From assembly GCA_018241185.1 (NCBI GenBank), contig JAFEEH010000252.1:1-64000 (forward strand): a stretch of DNA of 64,000 bases, in the 5' to 3' direction. Positions 37,325 to 46,579 of the stretch are shown piece by piece. The number at the start of each line of letters is the position of its first letter. The first letter of the stretch is position 1. A program made the position numbers and the translations under genes. This DNA comes from Pseudomonadota bacterium. Its GTDB lineage: Bacteria; Pseudomonadota; Gammaproteobacteria; Burkholderiales; Burkholderiaceae_C. The notes under the pieces were generated by a model. The model was not told where the DNA came from and made no database searches. It saw only the letters and a list, made by a program, of their open reading frames with translations.

Positions 37325-37466
37325 CTATGCTGAACAAACCAAAAGTGCAAAAGGGAGTTTTTTCCGGGTCAAGCAAACTGGCATCACGGAGCACCTTCAT
37401 GCGAACGATGCGGTATGCAGGCCACGGAGACCGGTGCCAGCTTTGTCGACTCGTTGGAGGTTACCC

Positions 37467-39389
37467 ATGGATGTCATCAGCAACTTCACCGCCCGCTACG
37501 AACGCACGCGTGAGGAGGTCCTGTCGCTGCAGGAGTACCTGGATGTCTGCAAGCGCGACGCCACCGCCTACGCCACGGCGGCCGAGCGGATGCTGAAGGC
37601 GATCGGCGAACCCGAACTCGTCGACACGCGCAACGACTCCCGGCTCTCGCGGATCTTCGCCAACAAGGTCATCAAGATCTACCCGGCCTTCCGCGAGTTC
37701 TACGGCATGGAAGACGCCATCGAGCAGGTGGTGTCGTACTTCCGCCATGCCGCCCAGGGCCTGGAAGAGAAGAAGCAGATCCTCTACCTGCTGGGCCCGG
37801 TGGGTGGCGGCAAGAGCTCCATCGCCGAGCGGCTCAAGCAGCTCATGGAGCACGTGCCCTTCTATTCGATCCAGGGCTCGCCCGTGAACGAGTCGCCGCT
37901 GGGCCTGTTCAGTGCTGCAGAGGACGGTGAGATCCTGGAGAAGGAATACGGCATCCCGCGGCGCTACCTGCAGCGCATCCTCTCGCCCTGGGCGGTGAAG
38001 CGGCTGGAGGAATACGGGGGCGACATCCGCCAGTTCAAGGTGGTCAAGCGCTTCCCCTCGGTGCTGCGGCAGATCGCCGTGGCCAAGACCGAACCGGGCG
38101 ACGAGAACAACCAGGACATCTCCTCCCTCGTCGGCAAGGTCGACATCCGCAAGCTCGAGACCTACGCGCAGGACGATCCGGACGCCTACGCCTACTCCGG
38201 CGGCCTGTGCCTGGCCAACCAGGGGCTGCTGGAATTCGTGGAGATGTTCAAGGCACCCATCAAGGTGCTTCACCCGCTGCTCACGGCCACGCAGGAAGGC
38301 AACTTCAAGGGCACCGAAGGCTTCGGCGCCATCCCCTTCGACGGCATCGTGCTGGCGCACAGCAACGAGAGCGAGTGGAAGGCCTTCCGCAACAACAAGA
38401 ACAACGAAGCCTTTCTCGATCGCATCTACATCGTCAAGGTGCCCTACTGCCTGCGCGTGTCGGAAGAGATCAAGATCTACGACAAGCTGGTGCGCAACTC
38501 CTCGCTGGCCAAGGCGCCCTGCGCCCCCGGCACGCTCAAGATGATGGCGCAGTTCTCGGTGCTCACCCGCCTGAAGGAGCCTGAGAACTCGAACGTGTTC
38601 TCCAAGATGCAGGTGTACGACGGCGAGAACCTCAAGGACACCGATCCCAAGGCCAAGTCGATGCAGGAGTACCGCGACTATGCGGGTGTCGACGAAGGCA
38701 TGAGCGGCGTCTCGACGCGCTTCGCCTTCAAGATCATCTCCAAGGTCTTCAACTTCGACAGCTCGGAAGTGGCGGCCAACCCGGTGCATCTGATGTACGT
38801 GCTGGAGCAGCAGATCGAGCGCGAGCAGTTTCCGGCCGAGACCGAGCAGAAGTTCGTCGGCTACATCAAGGAGCTGCTGGCGCCGCGCTACGCGGAGTTC
38901 ATCGGCAAGGAGATCCAGACCGCCTACCTCGAGAGCTACTCCGAGTACGGCCAAAACATCTTCGACCGCTACGTGACCTACGCCGACTACTGGATCCAGG
39001 ACCAGGAGTACCGCGACGTCGACACCGGCGAGGTGTTCGACCGCGCGGCGCTCAACGCCGAACTCGAGAAGATCGAGAAGCCCGCGGGCATCGCCAACCC
39101 CAAGGACTTCCGCAACGAGATCGTGAACTTCGTGCTGCGCGCACGGGCCGGCAACGCGGGCAACAACCCGGCGTGGACCAGCTACGAGAAGCTGCGCACG
39201 GTGATCGAGAAGAAGATGTTCTCCAACACCGAGGAACTGCTGCCGGTCATCAGTTTCAACGCCAAGAGCAGCGCCGACGAGCAGAAGAAGCATGAGGACT
39301 TCGTCACGCGCATGGTCGAGAAGGGCTATACGGCCAAACAGGTGCGCCTGCTGTGCGAGTGGTATCTGCGCGTGCGCAAGTCGTCCTGA
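37467..39389 (+). CDS. prkA: PrkA family serine protein kinase / AAA protein (YeaG)
   Basis: The 640-residue protein has an N-terminal AAA-type domain with Walker A GPVGGGKSS (residues 110-118) and a C-terminal kinase-like domain. Conserved PrkA blocks include QGSPVNESPLGLF, the long SGGLCLANQGLLEFVEMFKAPIKVLHPLL region in pieces, and IPFDGIVLAHSNESEW. In E. coli YeaG and relatives the system acts in nutrient limitation, nitrogen starvation and stationary-phase adaptation; recent work also describes ATPase or protease-like functions. ATG at 37467 follows GGAGG by seven bases; earlier in-frame ATGs lie in the leader. It heads the conserved triad with yeaH and spoVR and is preceded by two sigma-54 promoter candidates. 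Confidence 0.93.
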   Translation: MDVISNFTARYERTREEVLSLQEYLDVCKRDATAYATAAERMLKAIGEPELVDTRNDSRLSRIFANKVIKIYPAFREFYGMEDAIEQVVSYFRHAAQGLEEKKQILYLLGPVGGGKSSIAERLKQLMEHVPFYSIQGSPVNESPLGLFSAAEDGEILEKEYGIPRRYLQRILSPWAVKRLEEYGGDIRQFKVVKRFPSVLRQIAVAKTEPGDENNQDISSLVGKVDIRKLETYAQDDPDAYAYSGGLCLANQGLLEFVEMFKAPIKVLHPLLTATQEGNFKGTEGFGAIPFDGIVLAHSNESEWKAFRNNKNNEAFLDRIYIVKVPYCLRVSEEIKIYDKLVRNSSLAKAPCAPGTLKMMAQFSVLTRLKEPENSNVFSKMQVYDGENLKDTDPKAKSMQEYRDYAGVDEGMSGVSTRFAFKIISKVFNFDSSEVAANPVHLMYVLEQQIEREQFPAETEQKFVGYIKELLAPRYAEFIGKEIQTAYLESYSEYGQNIFDRYVTYADYWIQDQEYRDVDTGEVFDRAALNAELEKIEKPAGIANPKDFRNEIVNFVLRARAGNAGNNPAWTSYEKLRTVIEKKMFSNTEELLPVISFNAKSSADEQKKHEDFVTRMVEKGYTAKQVRLLCEWYLRVRKSS

Positions 39390-39417
39390 GCGTCAACACC
39401 ACGGGAGGTCCGACACC

Positions 39418-40710
39418 TTGGCCATCCTGCAACAGATCATCGACCGTCGCCTGTCGGGCAAGAACAAGTCCATTGGCAACCGCGAGCGCTTCCTGAGGCG
39501 CTACCGCGGCCAGATCCGCGACGCGGTGCGCAAGGCCGTGAGCGGCCGCAACATCCGCGAGCTGGAACAGGGCGAGGACGTCACGCTGCCCCGGCGCGAC
39601 GTGTCCGAGCCCACCTTCGGCCACGCCGCTGGGGGCAACCGCGAGTACGTGCACCCGGGCAACCAGGAGTTCGTGAAGGGCGACCGCATCGAGCGGCCCA
39701 AGGGTCAGGCCGGCGGCGGTTCCGGCAGCGGCGAGGCCGGGGACGGTGGCGAGGGCGAGGACGATTTCGTCTTCCGCCTCACGCGCGAGGAGTTCATGCA
39801 GGTCTTCTTCGAGGACCTCGCGCTCCCCCATCTGGTGCGTACGCAGCTCGCCGAGGTGCCCGAGTGGAAGAGCCACCGTGCCGGCTTCACCAGCGACGGC
39901 ACGCCGAACAACCTGCATGTGGTGCGCTCGATGCGCGGTGCCCTCGCCCGGCGCATCGCGCTGGGCGGCGACGCTCGCAAGGAACTGCGCCGCCTGGAAG
40001 CCCACCTGCTGCAATTGCGCGCGCACCCGGAGGCCGGGTCGGCACTCATCCAGAAGGAGATCCGGGACACGGAGCTGCAGATCGAGGAGCTGAAGCGCAC
40101 CGCCCGCCATGTGCCCTACATCGATCCGATCGACCTGCGCTACCGCAATCGCGTGCGCACGCCGGTGCCCAGCGCCAAGGCCGTGATGTTCTGCCTCATG
40201 GACGTGTCGGGCTCGATGGACGAGGCGCGCAAGGACATGTCCAAGCGCTTCTTCATGCTGCTCTACCTCTTTCTCACGCGGCACTACGAGAAGATCGACC
40301 TGGTCTTCCTGCGCCACCACACCCAGGCGCAGGAAGTGAGCGAGGACGAGTTCTTCCACGCCACCGAAACCGGCGGCACCGTGGTGTCCAGCGCCCTGGT
40401 GCTGATGCGCGACATCATCCGCGCCCGCTACCCCAGCGGCGAATGGAACATCTATGGCGCCCAGGCCAGCGACGGCGACAACTGGCACCAGGACAGCGGC
40501 CGCTGCCGCGAGCTGCTCGACGAGACGATCCTTCCGGCCTGCCGCTACTACGCCTACGTGCAGGTGGCCGAGGCGGAGCAGAACCTGTGGCAGGAATACA
40601 CCCAGCTCGCCGGCATCCGCCCCAACTTCGCCATGCGCAAGGTCTCGAGCGCCCAGGACATCTACCCGGTCTTCCGCGACCTGTTCAAGAAGGAAGGGGT
40701 TCCCGCATGA
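39418..40710 (+). CDS. yeaH: YeaH/DUF444 family protein with von Willebrand A-like domain
   Basis: The 430-residue protein opens with IIDRRLSGKNKSIGNRERFLRRYRGQIRDAVRKAV, the DUF444 signature, has a Gly/Glu-rich linker near residues 98-118, and ends in a vWA-like domain with the metal site DVSGSMDEARKDMSKRF (DxSxS at about residue 262) and the later GGTVVSSAL. It always travels with PrkA and SpoVR; a partner or substrate role for PrkA is suspected. I use TTG at 39418, preceded by GGGAGG about ten bases upstream. The next gene overlaps by ATGA. Confidence 0.9.
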   Translation: MAILQQIIDRRLSGKNKSIGNRERFLRRYRGQIRDAVRKAVSGRNIRELEQGEDVTLPRRDVSEPTFGHAAGGNREYVHPGNQEFVKGDRIERPKGQAGGGSGSGEAGDGGEGEDDFVFRLTREEFMQVFFEDLALPHLVRTQLAEVPEWKSHRAGFTSDGTPNNLHVVRSMRGALARRIALGGDARKELRRLEAHLLQLRAHPEAGSALIQKEIRDTELQIEELKRTARHVPYIDPIDLRYRNRVRTPVPSAKAVMFCLMDVSGSMDEARKDMSKRFFMLLYLFLTRHYEKIDLVFLRHHTQAQEVSEDEFFHATETGGTVVSSALVLMRDIIRARYPSGEWNIYGAQASDGDNWHQDSGRCRELLDETILPACRYYAYVQVAEAEQNLWQEYTQLAGIRPNFAMRKVSSAQDIYPVFRDLFKKEGVPA

Positions 40711-42242
40711 CCGAGCTTGCCGCCCCCGTCTTCGAGCGCGAAGCGCAGCGCCTGCCCAGTCCCTCGGACTGGAGCTTCGACCTGATCGAGACCTACCACG
40801 GCGAGATCGCGAAGACCGCCAAGGCCTACGGACTCGACACCTACCCCAACCAGCTCGAGATCATCACCGCCGAGCAGATGATGGACGCCTACGCCAGCGT
40901 GGGCATGCCGGTCATCTACCGCCACTGGTCCTACGGCAAGCAGTTCATCAGCACCGAGAAAAACTACCGCCGCGGCCACATGGGCCTGGCCTACGAGATC
41001 GTCATCAACTCTGACCCCTGCATCAGCTATCTGATGGAGGAGAACACGATGGCGATGCAGGCGCTGGTGATCGCGCATGCGGCCTACGGCCACAACAGCT
41101 TCTTCAAGGGCAACTACCTGTTCCGCATGTGGACCGATGCGTCGTCGATCATCGACTACCTCGTCTATGCGCGGAACTACATCGCCGAGTGCGAGGAGCG
41201 CCACGGCGTCGACACGGTCGAGGAACTGCTCGATTCCTGCCATGCGCTGATGAACTATGGCGTGGACCGGTACCGCCGCCCGCAGAAGCGCTCGCTCGCC
41301 CAGGAGATCGCGCGGCGCGAAGAGCGCGAACGGCACCTGCAGCAGCAGGTCAACGACCTGTGGCGCACCGTGCCGCGCGGCAACCTGGCCGCGGCCGAGG
41401 CCGCTGGCGCCAAGCGCTTCCCACCCGAGCCGCAGGAGAACCTGCTGTACTTCATCGAGAAGAACGCCGCGCTGCTGGAGCCCTGGCAGCGCGAGGTGGT
41501 GCGCATCGTGCGCAAGATCGCGCAGTACTTCTACCCGCAGCGCCAGACGCAGGTCATGAACGAGGGCTGGGCCACCTTCTGGCACTACACGCTGCTCAAC
41601 ACCTTGTACGACCGTGGCCTGCTCGCCGACGGCTTCATGATGGAGTGGCTCGCCTCGCACACCGCGGTGGTGTTCCAGCCGCCCGTGGGCCATCGGGCCT
41701 ACAGCGGCATCAACCCATATGCCCTGGGCTTCGCGATGTACACCGACCTGCGCCGCATCTGCGAGAAGCCGACCGAGGAGGACCGCCGCTGGTTCCCCGA
41801 CATCGCCGGCAGCCCCTGGCTGAAGACGCTCGACTACGCGATGCGCAACTTCAAGGACGAAAGCTTCGTCGGCCAGTTCCTCAGCCCCAAGGTGATGCGC
41901 GACTTCCGCCTCTTCGCCATCCGCGACGACGAGGACGAGTCCGAACTCGAGGTCTCGGCCATCCACGACGACGGTGGCTACCGCGTGCTGCGCGAGTCGC
42001 TCTCGCGTCAGTACGACATCGGCAACCGCGAGCCCGACATCCAGGTGTGGAACGTGGACCTGCGCGGTGACCGCTCGCTGACCTTGCGCCACACGCAGCG
42101 GCACAACCGCCCGCTGCACGACGACACGCCCGAAGTGCTCAAGCACGTGGCCCGTCTGTGGGGTTTCGACGTGCACCTCGAAAGCGTCGACAGCCAGGGC
42201 CGCACGAGCTACCGCAAGACGGTCAGCCCCAAGCGCGGCTGA
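40707..42242 (+). CDS. spoVR: SpoVR family protein
   Basis: The 511-residue protein matches SpoVR/YcgB throughout: WSFDLIETYHGEIAKTAKAYGLDTYPNQLEIITAEQMMDAY at the start (in pieces), IYRHWSYGKQF, GLAYEIVINSDPCISYLMEENTMAMQALVIAHAAYGHN and MNEGWATFWHYTLLN. The many conserved His and Glu residues (HWSYGK, AHAAYGHN, MNEGWATFWHY) resemble a metal site. In Bacillus it affects spore cortex formation; in non-sporulating bacteria it works with PrkA and YeaH. It overlaps yeaH by four bases (ATGA), completing the operon. The gap to the convergent downstream gene is only 15 bases and has no terminator. Confidence 0.92.
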   Translation: MTELAAPVFEREAQRLPSPSDWSFDLIETYHGEIAKTAKAYGLDTYPNQLEIITAEQMMDAYASVGMPVIYRHWSYGKQFISTEKNYRRGHMGLAYEIVINSDPCISYLMEENTMAMQALVIAHAAYGHNSFFKGNYLFRMWTDASSIIDYLVYARNYIAECEERHGVDTVEELLDSCHALMNYGVDRYRRPQKRSLAQEIARREERERHLQQQVNDLWRTVPRGNLAAAEAAGAKRFPPEPQENLLYFIEKNAALLEPWQREVVRIVRKIAQYFYPQRQTQVMNEGWATFWHYTLLNTLYDRGLLADGFMMEWLASHTAVVFQPPVGHRAYSGINPYALGFAMYTDLRRICEKPTEEDRRWFPDIAGSPWLKTLDYAMRNFKDESFVGQFLSPKVMRDFRLFAIRDDEDESELEVSAIHDDGGYRVLRESLSRQYDIGNREPDIQVWNVDLRGDRSLTLRHTQRHNRPLHDDTPEVLKHVARLWGFDVHLESVDSQGRTSYRKTVSPKRG

Positions 42243-42257
42243 ACCGCCCGCTGCCCA

Positions 42258-42632
42258 TCAAGGGCCGGGTCTGCGCGTGGAGCGAAGCGGCCGGGGCGGC
42301 AGCAGCGGCCCCTGGGCGGCGGCGATGTGCTTTTCACCGGCCAACAGGCGCACCATGCGCTGCACCCGCTGGCCAGCCACCTGGGTGTGGGCCACCAGCG
42401 TGCGCCATTCCTCCAGCATCACTGCAGGCGAGGGATCGTGCGAAGTGCGCAGCAAGGTCTGGGAGACATCCACCAGGGCCGCTGCAGCAGCCAGGCCTGC
42501 GGTCAGCGCCTCATGGGCGGGCGCACCCTGCTGGATGCCCGATGGGGTGCCGCTCACTGTGCGCGCCAGCACGCTCTCGATGGCGAGCAGCGCGCGTTCG
42601 AGCGCGGCACGTTCGGAAGGTGGCAAGGGCAT
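42258..42632 (-). CDS. Small conserved-looking protein of unknown function
   Basis: I do not recognise this 124-residue product. It begins MPLPPSERAALERALLAIESVL, is mostly helical by pattern (EALTAGLAAAAALVDVSQTLL; AVMLEEWRTLVAHTQVAGQRVQRMVRLLAG), has no signal or membrane span and ends in a basic Pro/Arg-rich tail (PPRPLRSTRRPGP). It might be a small DNA- or protein-associated helical bundle. It is convergent with spoVR and follows tag in the same direction after about 100 bases. An open frame of similar size lies opposite, so the coding strand is not certain; the start context and helix periodicity favour this strand. Confidence 0.5.
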   Translation of the reverse strand: MPLPPSERAALERALLAIESVLARTVSGTPSGIQQGAPAHEALTAGLAAAAALVDVSQTLLRTSHDPSPAVMLEEWRTLVAHTQVAGQRVQRMVRLLAGEKHIAAAQGPLLPPRPLRSTRRPGP

Positions 42633-42733
42633 GGAGTGAGCGGAAATGCGGGCCCCGCCGCGAGCGCTCGGCCGGGATCCGAATCCCGCATTTTGACACC
42701 TTTGAAAACATTCGTTTCCAAATATGTCACACT

Positions 42734-43402
42734 TCAGCCCGGTGCGTTCACGGCCCTCGGATCGCCCAGGCGTGTGCGCTCGTCCAGGGCCTGTTGCCGC
42801 ACATGGCAGCCCTCGAGGTGATCGTTGACCAGGCCCATCGCCTGCATGAAGGCATAGACCGTGGTCGGCCCCACGAAGCTCCAGCCGCGCTTCTTGAGGT
42901 CCTTGGACATGGCGACGGACTCCGGCGAGGTCGTGGCCGCCTGCAATGCCGCCAGCGTCATGCGCCTGGGGCGACTCGCGGGGTCGGGCTCGAAGCCCCA
43001 GGCGTAGCGCGCGAGCGAACCGAACTCCTCTCGCAGTTTCAGCACCTGCTTCGCGTTGTTGATCGCCGATTCGATCTTGCCGCGGTGACGCACGATGCCC
43101 GCATCGCCCAGCAGCCGAGCCACGTCCTTGTCGTCGAAGCGGGCCATGCGCTCGGCGTCGAAGTTCGCAAAGCCGGCGCGGAAAGCCTCGCGCTTGTTGA
43201 GGATGGTGAGCCAGCTCAGGCCCGACTGGAAGCCTTCGAGGCAGAGCTTCTCGAACAGGCGCCGCTCGTCGGTGACGGGGAAGCCCCATTCGTGGTCGTG
43301 GTAATGCCGGTAGGCCGGCGACGCGGCGCACCAGCGGCAGCGCCACGCACCGTCCTCGCCCGCCAGCAGTCCCTCGGGAGGTGGGGCCTCGGCCCGGCTC
43401 AT
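42734..43402 (-). CDS. tag: DNA-3-methyladenine glycosylase I
   Basis: The 222-residue enzyme excises 3-methyladenine from alkylated DNA. It carries the Tag pattern [42 protein letters not shown] (catalytic Glu in the CLEG block), [37 protein letters not shown] and [11 protein letters not shown], where the Cys and His residues bind structural zinc. It is slightly longer than E. coli Tag (187) at both ends. Its start overlaps the stop of an enolase-superfamily gene by four bases (ATGA), an unusual pairing of a repair enzyme with a catabolic dehydratase. Confidence 0.92.
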   Translation of the reverse strand: MSRAEAPPPEGLLAGEDGAWRCRWCAASPAYRHYHDHEWGFPVTDERRLFEKLCLEGFQSGLSWLTILNKREAFRAGFANFDAERMARFDDKDVARLLGDAGIVRHRGKIESAINNAKQVLKLREEFGSLARYAWGFEPDPASRPRRMTLAALQAATTSPESVAMSKDLKKRGWSFVGPTTVYAFMQAMGLVNDHLEGCHVRQQALDERTRLGDPRAVNAPG

Positions 43403-44511
43403 GCGGCGGCCTGACGGTACTGCGTCCACGCTGCATCGGTGGGCGTGGTGCCGGCACCGGGCAACTGCGGCAGGCGGAAGTGGCCGTCGATCACTTCGGC
43501 CGGCTCGGTGAAGCAGTCCTTGATCCACGGGATGTACTCCAGCACCTCGCAGGCCGGGTGCGCATAGCTCAGGTGCACGTGCACCTGGCTCATGTCGCCC
43601 GCGTGCGGCGCCACCGGCAGACGGAACGCATGCGCGGCCTCGCAGACCTGGATCACCTCGGTCAGGCCGCCCATGCGCGTGCAGTCGGGCTGCACCCAGT
43701 GGATCGCCTGCTGCGCGAAGAACTCGCTGAAGGCATCGGCCGTGTAGAGCTGCTCCCCCAGCGCGACCGGAATGTGCGTGCTGCGCGCCAGCTGCGCGTG
43801 GCCCTTCACGTCGTCGTGCCACAGCGGCTCCTCGAACCAGAACACGTCGTATGGCGAGGCGCCGCGGCAAAAGCGCAGGCAGCTCGCCAGTTCCCACTTG
43901 CCGTTGCCGTCGACGGCCAGCGTCACGTCGGGGCCGATGGCCTCGCGCACGGCGGCCAGGCGGCGCAGGTCGCGCTCGACCGTGGAGCCGACCTTGATCT
44001 TGATGCCCGTGAAGCCCTGATCCACCGCACGCCGGGCACCGGCCACGAGTTTGTCGTCGGCAATGCTGAGCCAGCCGATGTCGGTGTTGTAGGCGCGGAC
44101 CTTCTCGCGCACATGACCGCCGAGCAGCTTCCACAGCGGAACGCCGGCGGCCTTGGCCTTGAGGTCCCACAGCGCGACGTCGATCGCGGCGAGCGACAGC
44201 GTCGTGATGCCGGCGCGCCCGATCCACTGCAGGGCCGGGTCACGCGCCAGCTTGCGCCACAGGCGGTGAACGTCGTTCGCGTCCTCGCCCACCAGCAGCG
44301 GCGCATGGCAGGTCTCGATGCAGCGCGTGATGAGCTGGTCGCTCGGCAGGTGCGCGTGCGTGCCGGTGAAGCCATAGCCCGACAGGCCGTCCTCGGTGTC
44401 GATCTTCGCGCCCACCACGCCCCAGTGCGTGATGGTGTGCGTGCTGTCGGCGATCTGCGAACCCGTGACGGGCACGTGCAGGATGAAGGGAGTGACCGAA
44501 CGGATCTTCAA
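43399..44511 (-). CDS. Mandelate racemase/muconate lactonizing enzyme family dehydratase
   Basis: The 370-residue enolase-superfamily enzyme has the catalytic KxK pair Lys171/Lys173 in GIKIKVG, metal ligands Asp201 (AVDGNGKW), Glu227 (WFEEPL) and Glu253 (ALGEQL), and His303 in APHAGDM. This MR-like set usually catalyses dehydration of a sugar acid or racemisation of a hydroxy acid. It differs clearly from GudD at 15916. The substrate cannot be named; an aldonate or aldarate is likely given the rest of the window. I use a TTG start at 44511 with AAGGAG eight bases upstream; an upstream in-frame ATG lies within the dispersed repeat. It is coupled to tag. Confidence 0.83.
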   Translation of the reverse strand: MKIRSVTPFILHVPVTGSQIADSTHTITHWGVVGAKIDTEDGLSGYGFTGTHAHLPSDQLITRCIETCHAPLLVGEDANDVHRLWRKLARDPALQWIGRAGITTLSLAAIDVALWDLKAKAAGVPLWKLLGGHVREKVRAYNTDIGWLSIADDKLVAGARRAVDQGFTGIKIKVGSTVERDLRRLAAVREAIGPDVTLAVDGNGKWELASCLRFCRGASPYDVFWFEEPLWHDDVKGHAQLARSTHIPVALGEQLYTADAFSEFFAQQAIHWVQPDCTRMGGLTEVIQVCEAAHAFRLPVAPHAGDMSQVHVHLSYAHPACEVLEYIPWIKDCFTEPAEVIDGHFRLPQLPGAGTTPTDAAWTQYRQAAA

Positions 44512-44523
44512 AAGTGTCTCCTT

Positions 44524-44586
44524 GCTATATTTTTCATAGCTGCCGGCGCCCATCCCGCGGGCGCTGCAGGCGTTTTTCTCTCAAAG
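44524..44586 (+). repeat. Dispersed GCTAT-N7-ATAGC / GC-hairpin repeat, copy 8
   Basis: GCTATATTTTTCATAGC, CGCCCA-TCCCG-CGGGCG and GCAGGCGTTTTTC. It lies between aroQ and the enolase-family gene, opposite in direction to both. Confidence 0.8.
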
Positions 44587-44613
44587 GACTGACCGGGCGG
44601 CGAGTGCCCCAGC

Positions 44614-45063
44614 TCAGCCCGAGACCCGCACCAGCGCCTCGATCGCCAGCGGGTAGCCCTTCACGCCCAGCCCGACGATGATGCCGCGCGCCGCCGGCGA
44701 GATGTACGAGTGGTGGCGAAACTGCTCGCGCGCATGCACGTTGGAGATGTGCAGCTCGATCAGCGGCACGCTCGCGCCCTTGATGGCGTCGTGCAGCGCG
44801 ATCGAGGTGTGGGTGTAGGCGCCGGGGTTCATCACAACGCCGAGCATCGTGCCGGCCGCCACCGCGCGGCCCGCCTCGTGGATCCAGTCGATGAGCTGGC
44901 CTTCCCAGTTCGACTGGCGGCACTCCACCTCGACGCCCAGCCGCGTGCCGGCTTCCTGGCACATGCGCTCCACGTCGGCCAGCGTCTCGTGCCCGTACTG
45001 CGCGGGCTCGCGCGTGCCGAGCAGGTTGAGGTTGGGGCCGTTGAGGACGAGGATCTTTTTCAT
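44614..45063 (-). CDS. aroQ: Type II 3-dehydroquinate dehydratase
   Basis: The 149-residue enzyme converts 3-dehydroquinate to 3-dehydroshikimate in the shikimate pathway. Type II features are clear: [17 protein letters not shown] at the start, the flexible lid with Tyr23 in [41 protein letters not shown], and [20 protein letters not shown] containing the catalytic His. Length is typical (about 145-150). It is followed by a dispersed repeat and then the enolase-family gene, and is divergent from frmR; no other aro gene is near. Confidence 0.95.
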   Translation of the reverse strand: MKKILVLNGPNLNLLGTREPAQYGHETLADVERMCQEAGTRLGVEVECRQSNWEGQLIDWIHEAGRAVAAGTMLGVVMNPGAYTHTSIALHDAIKGASVPLIELHISNVHAREQFRHHSYISPAARGIIVGLGVKGYPLAIEALVRVSG

Positions 45064-45115
45064 GCGAATGACTCGGGATGCGGGTCGGGCATCTTAGAAC
45101 GCGGCGGGCTTGCCA

Positions 45116-45132
45116 ATACTCCCCCCGGGTAT
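45116..45132. promoter_or_regulatory. Candidate FrmR operator
   Basis: ATAC-TCCCCCCGG-GTAT is an inverted repeat of CsoR/FrmR type (ATAC arms around a C/G-rich centre) ending 12 bases before the frmR ATG. It fits autoregulation of the formaldehyde operon. Confidence 0.6.
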
Positions 45133-45144
45133 ACACTGGCCCGC

Positions 45145-45420
45145 ATGCCGCACTCCCCCGCCGAGAAGAAGAAAGCGCTGCTGCGCGTGCGCCGCATTCG
45201 TGGCCAGGCCGACGCGCTGGAGCGTGCGCTGGAGGCCGGCGCCGAATGCGGCGCCGTGCTGCAGCAGCTCGCGGCGATCCGCGGCGCCGTCAACGGGCTG
45301 ATGTCCGAGGTCCTCGAGTCGCACATCCGCGAGGAGTTCGGCGCACCTTCCGACAGCGACCCGCGCCACGCGGAGCGTGTGCGCGACATGACCTCTCTCG
45401 TCCGCACCTACCTCCGCTGA
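45145..45420 (+). CDS. frmR: Formaldehyde-responsive repressor FrmR
   Basis: The 91-residue protein is a CsoR/RcnR-family helical repressor. The residues used by E. coli FrmR to sense formaldehyde are present at the same numbers: Pro2, Cys35 ([11 protein letters not shown]) and His60 (LESHIREEF). [19 protein letters not shown] is the DNA-contacting start. Formaldehyde cross-links Pro2 and Cys35 and releases DNA. It is followed 30 bases later by frmA, and a palindromic operator candidate lies just upstream. The gene is divergent from aroQ. Confidence 0.93.
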   Translation: MPHSPAEKKKALLRVRRIRGQADALERALEAGAECGAVLQQLAAIRGAVNGLMSEVLESHIREEFGAPSDSDPRHAERVRDMTSLVRTYLR

Positions 45421-46560
<1,140 letters not shown>

Positions 46561-46579
46561 TGGCGCACACTCAGCGCCG

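Larger units (their letters stand above)
36841..37466 (+). promoter_or_regulatory. Long AT-richer leader of the prkA operon
   Basis: These 626 bases are visibly less GC-rich than their surroundings and hold no convincing gene; a 135-residue open frame at 36926-37333 has no family features. Notable parts: GGGC-(A/T)AA-type direct repeats beginning at 36891, 36905 and 36920; an AT-rich stretch around 36955-36990; a perfect 7-base-pair dyad CAGCCGG-N7-CCGGCTG at 36989-37009; and two sigma-54 type promoters at 37213 and 37310. This is the layout of an enhancer, bending region and sigma-54 promoter. Confidence 0.6.

Noticed and set aside
36926-37333. Possible small gene (135 residues) in the prkA leader
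   Set aside because: No ribosome binding site or family features; it spans the first sigma-54 promoter and the dyad, and composition fits non-coding DNA.
37461-39293. Long open frame antisense to prkA (about 610 residues)
   Set aside because: Same reason: a third-position GC shadow of a strongly conserved gene with no recognisable motif.
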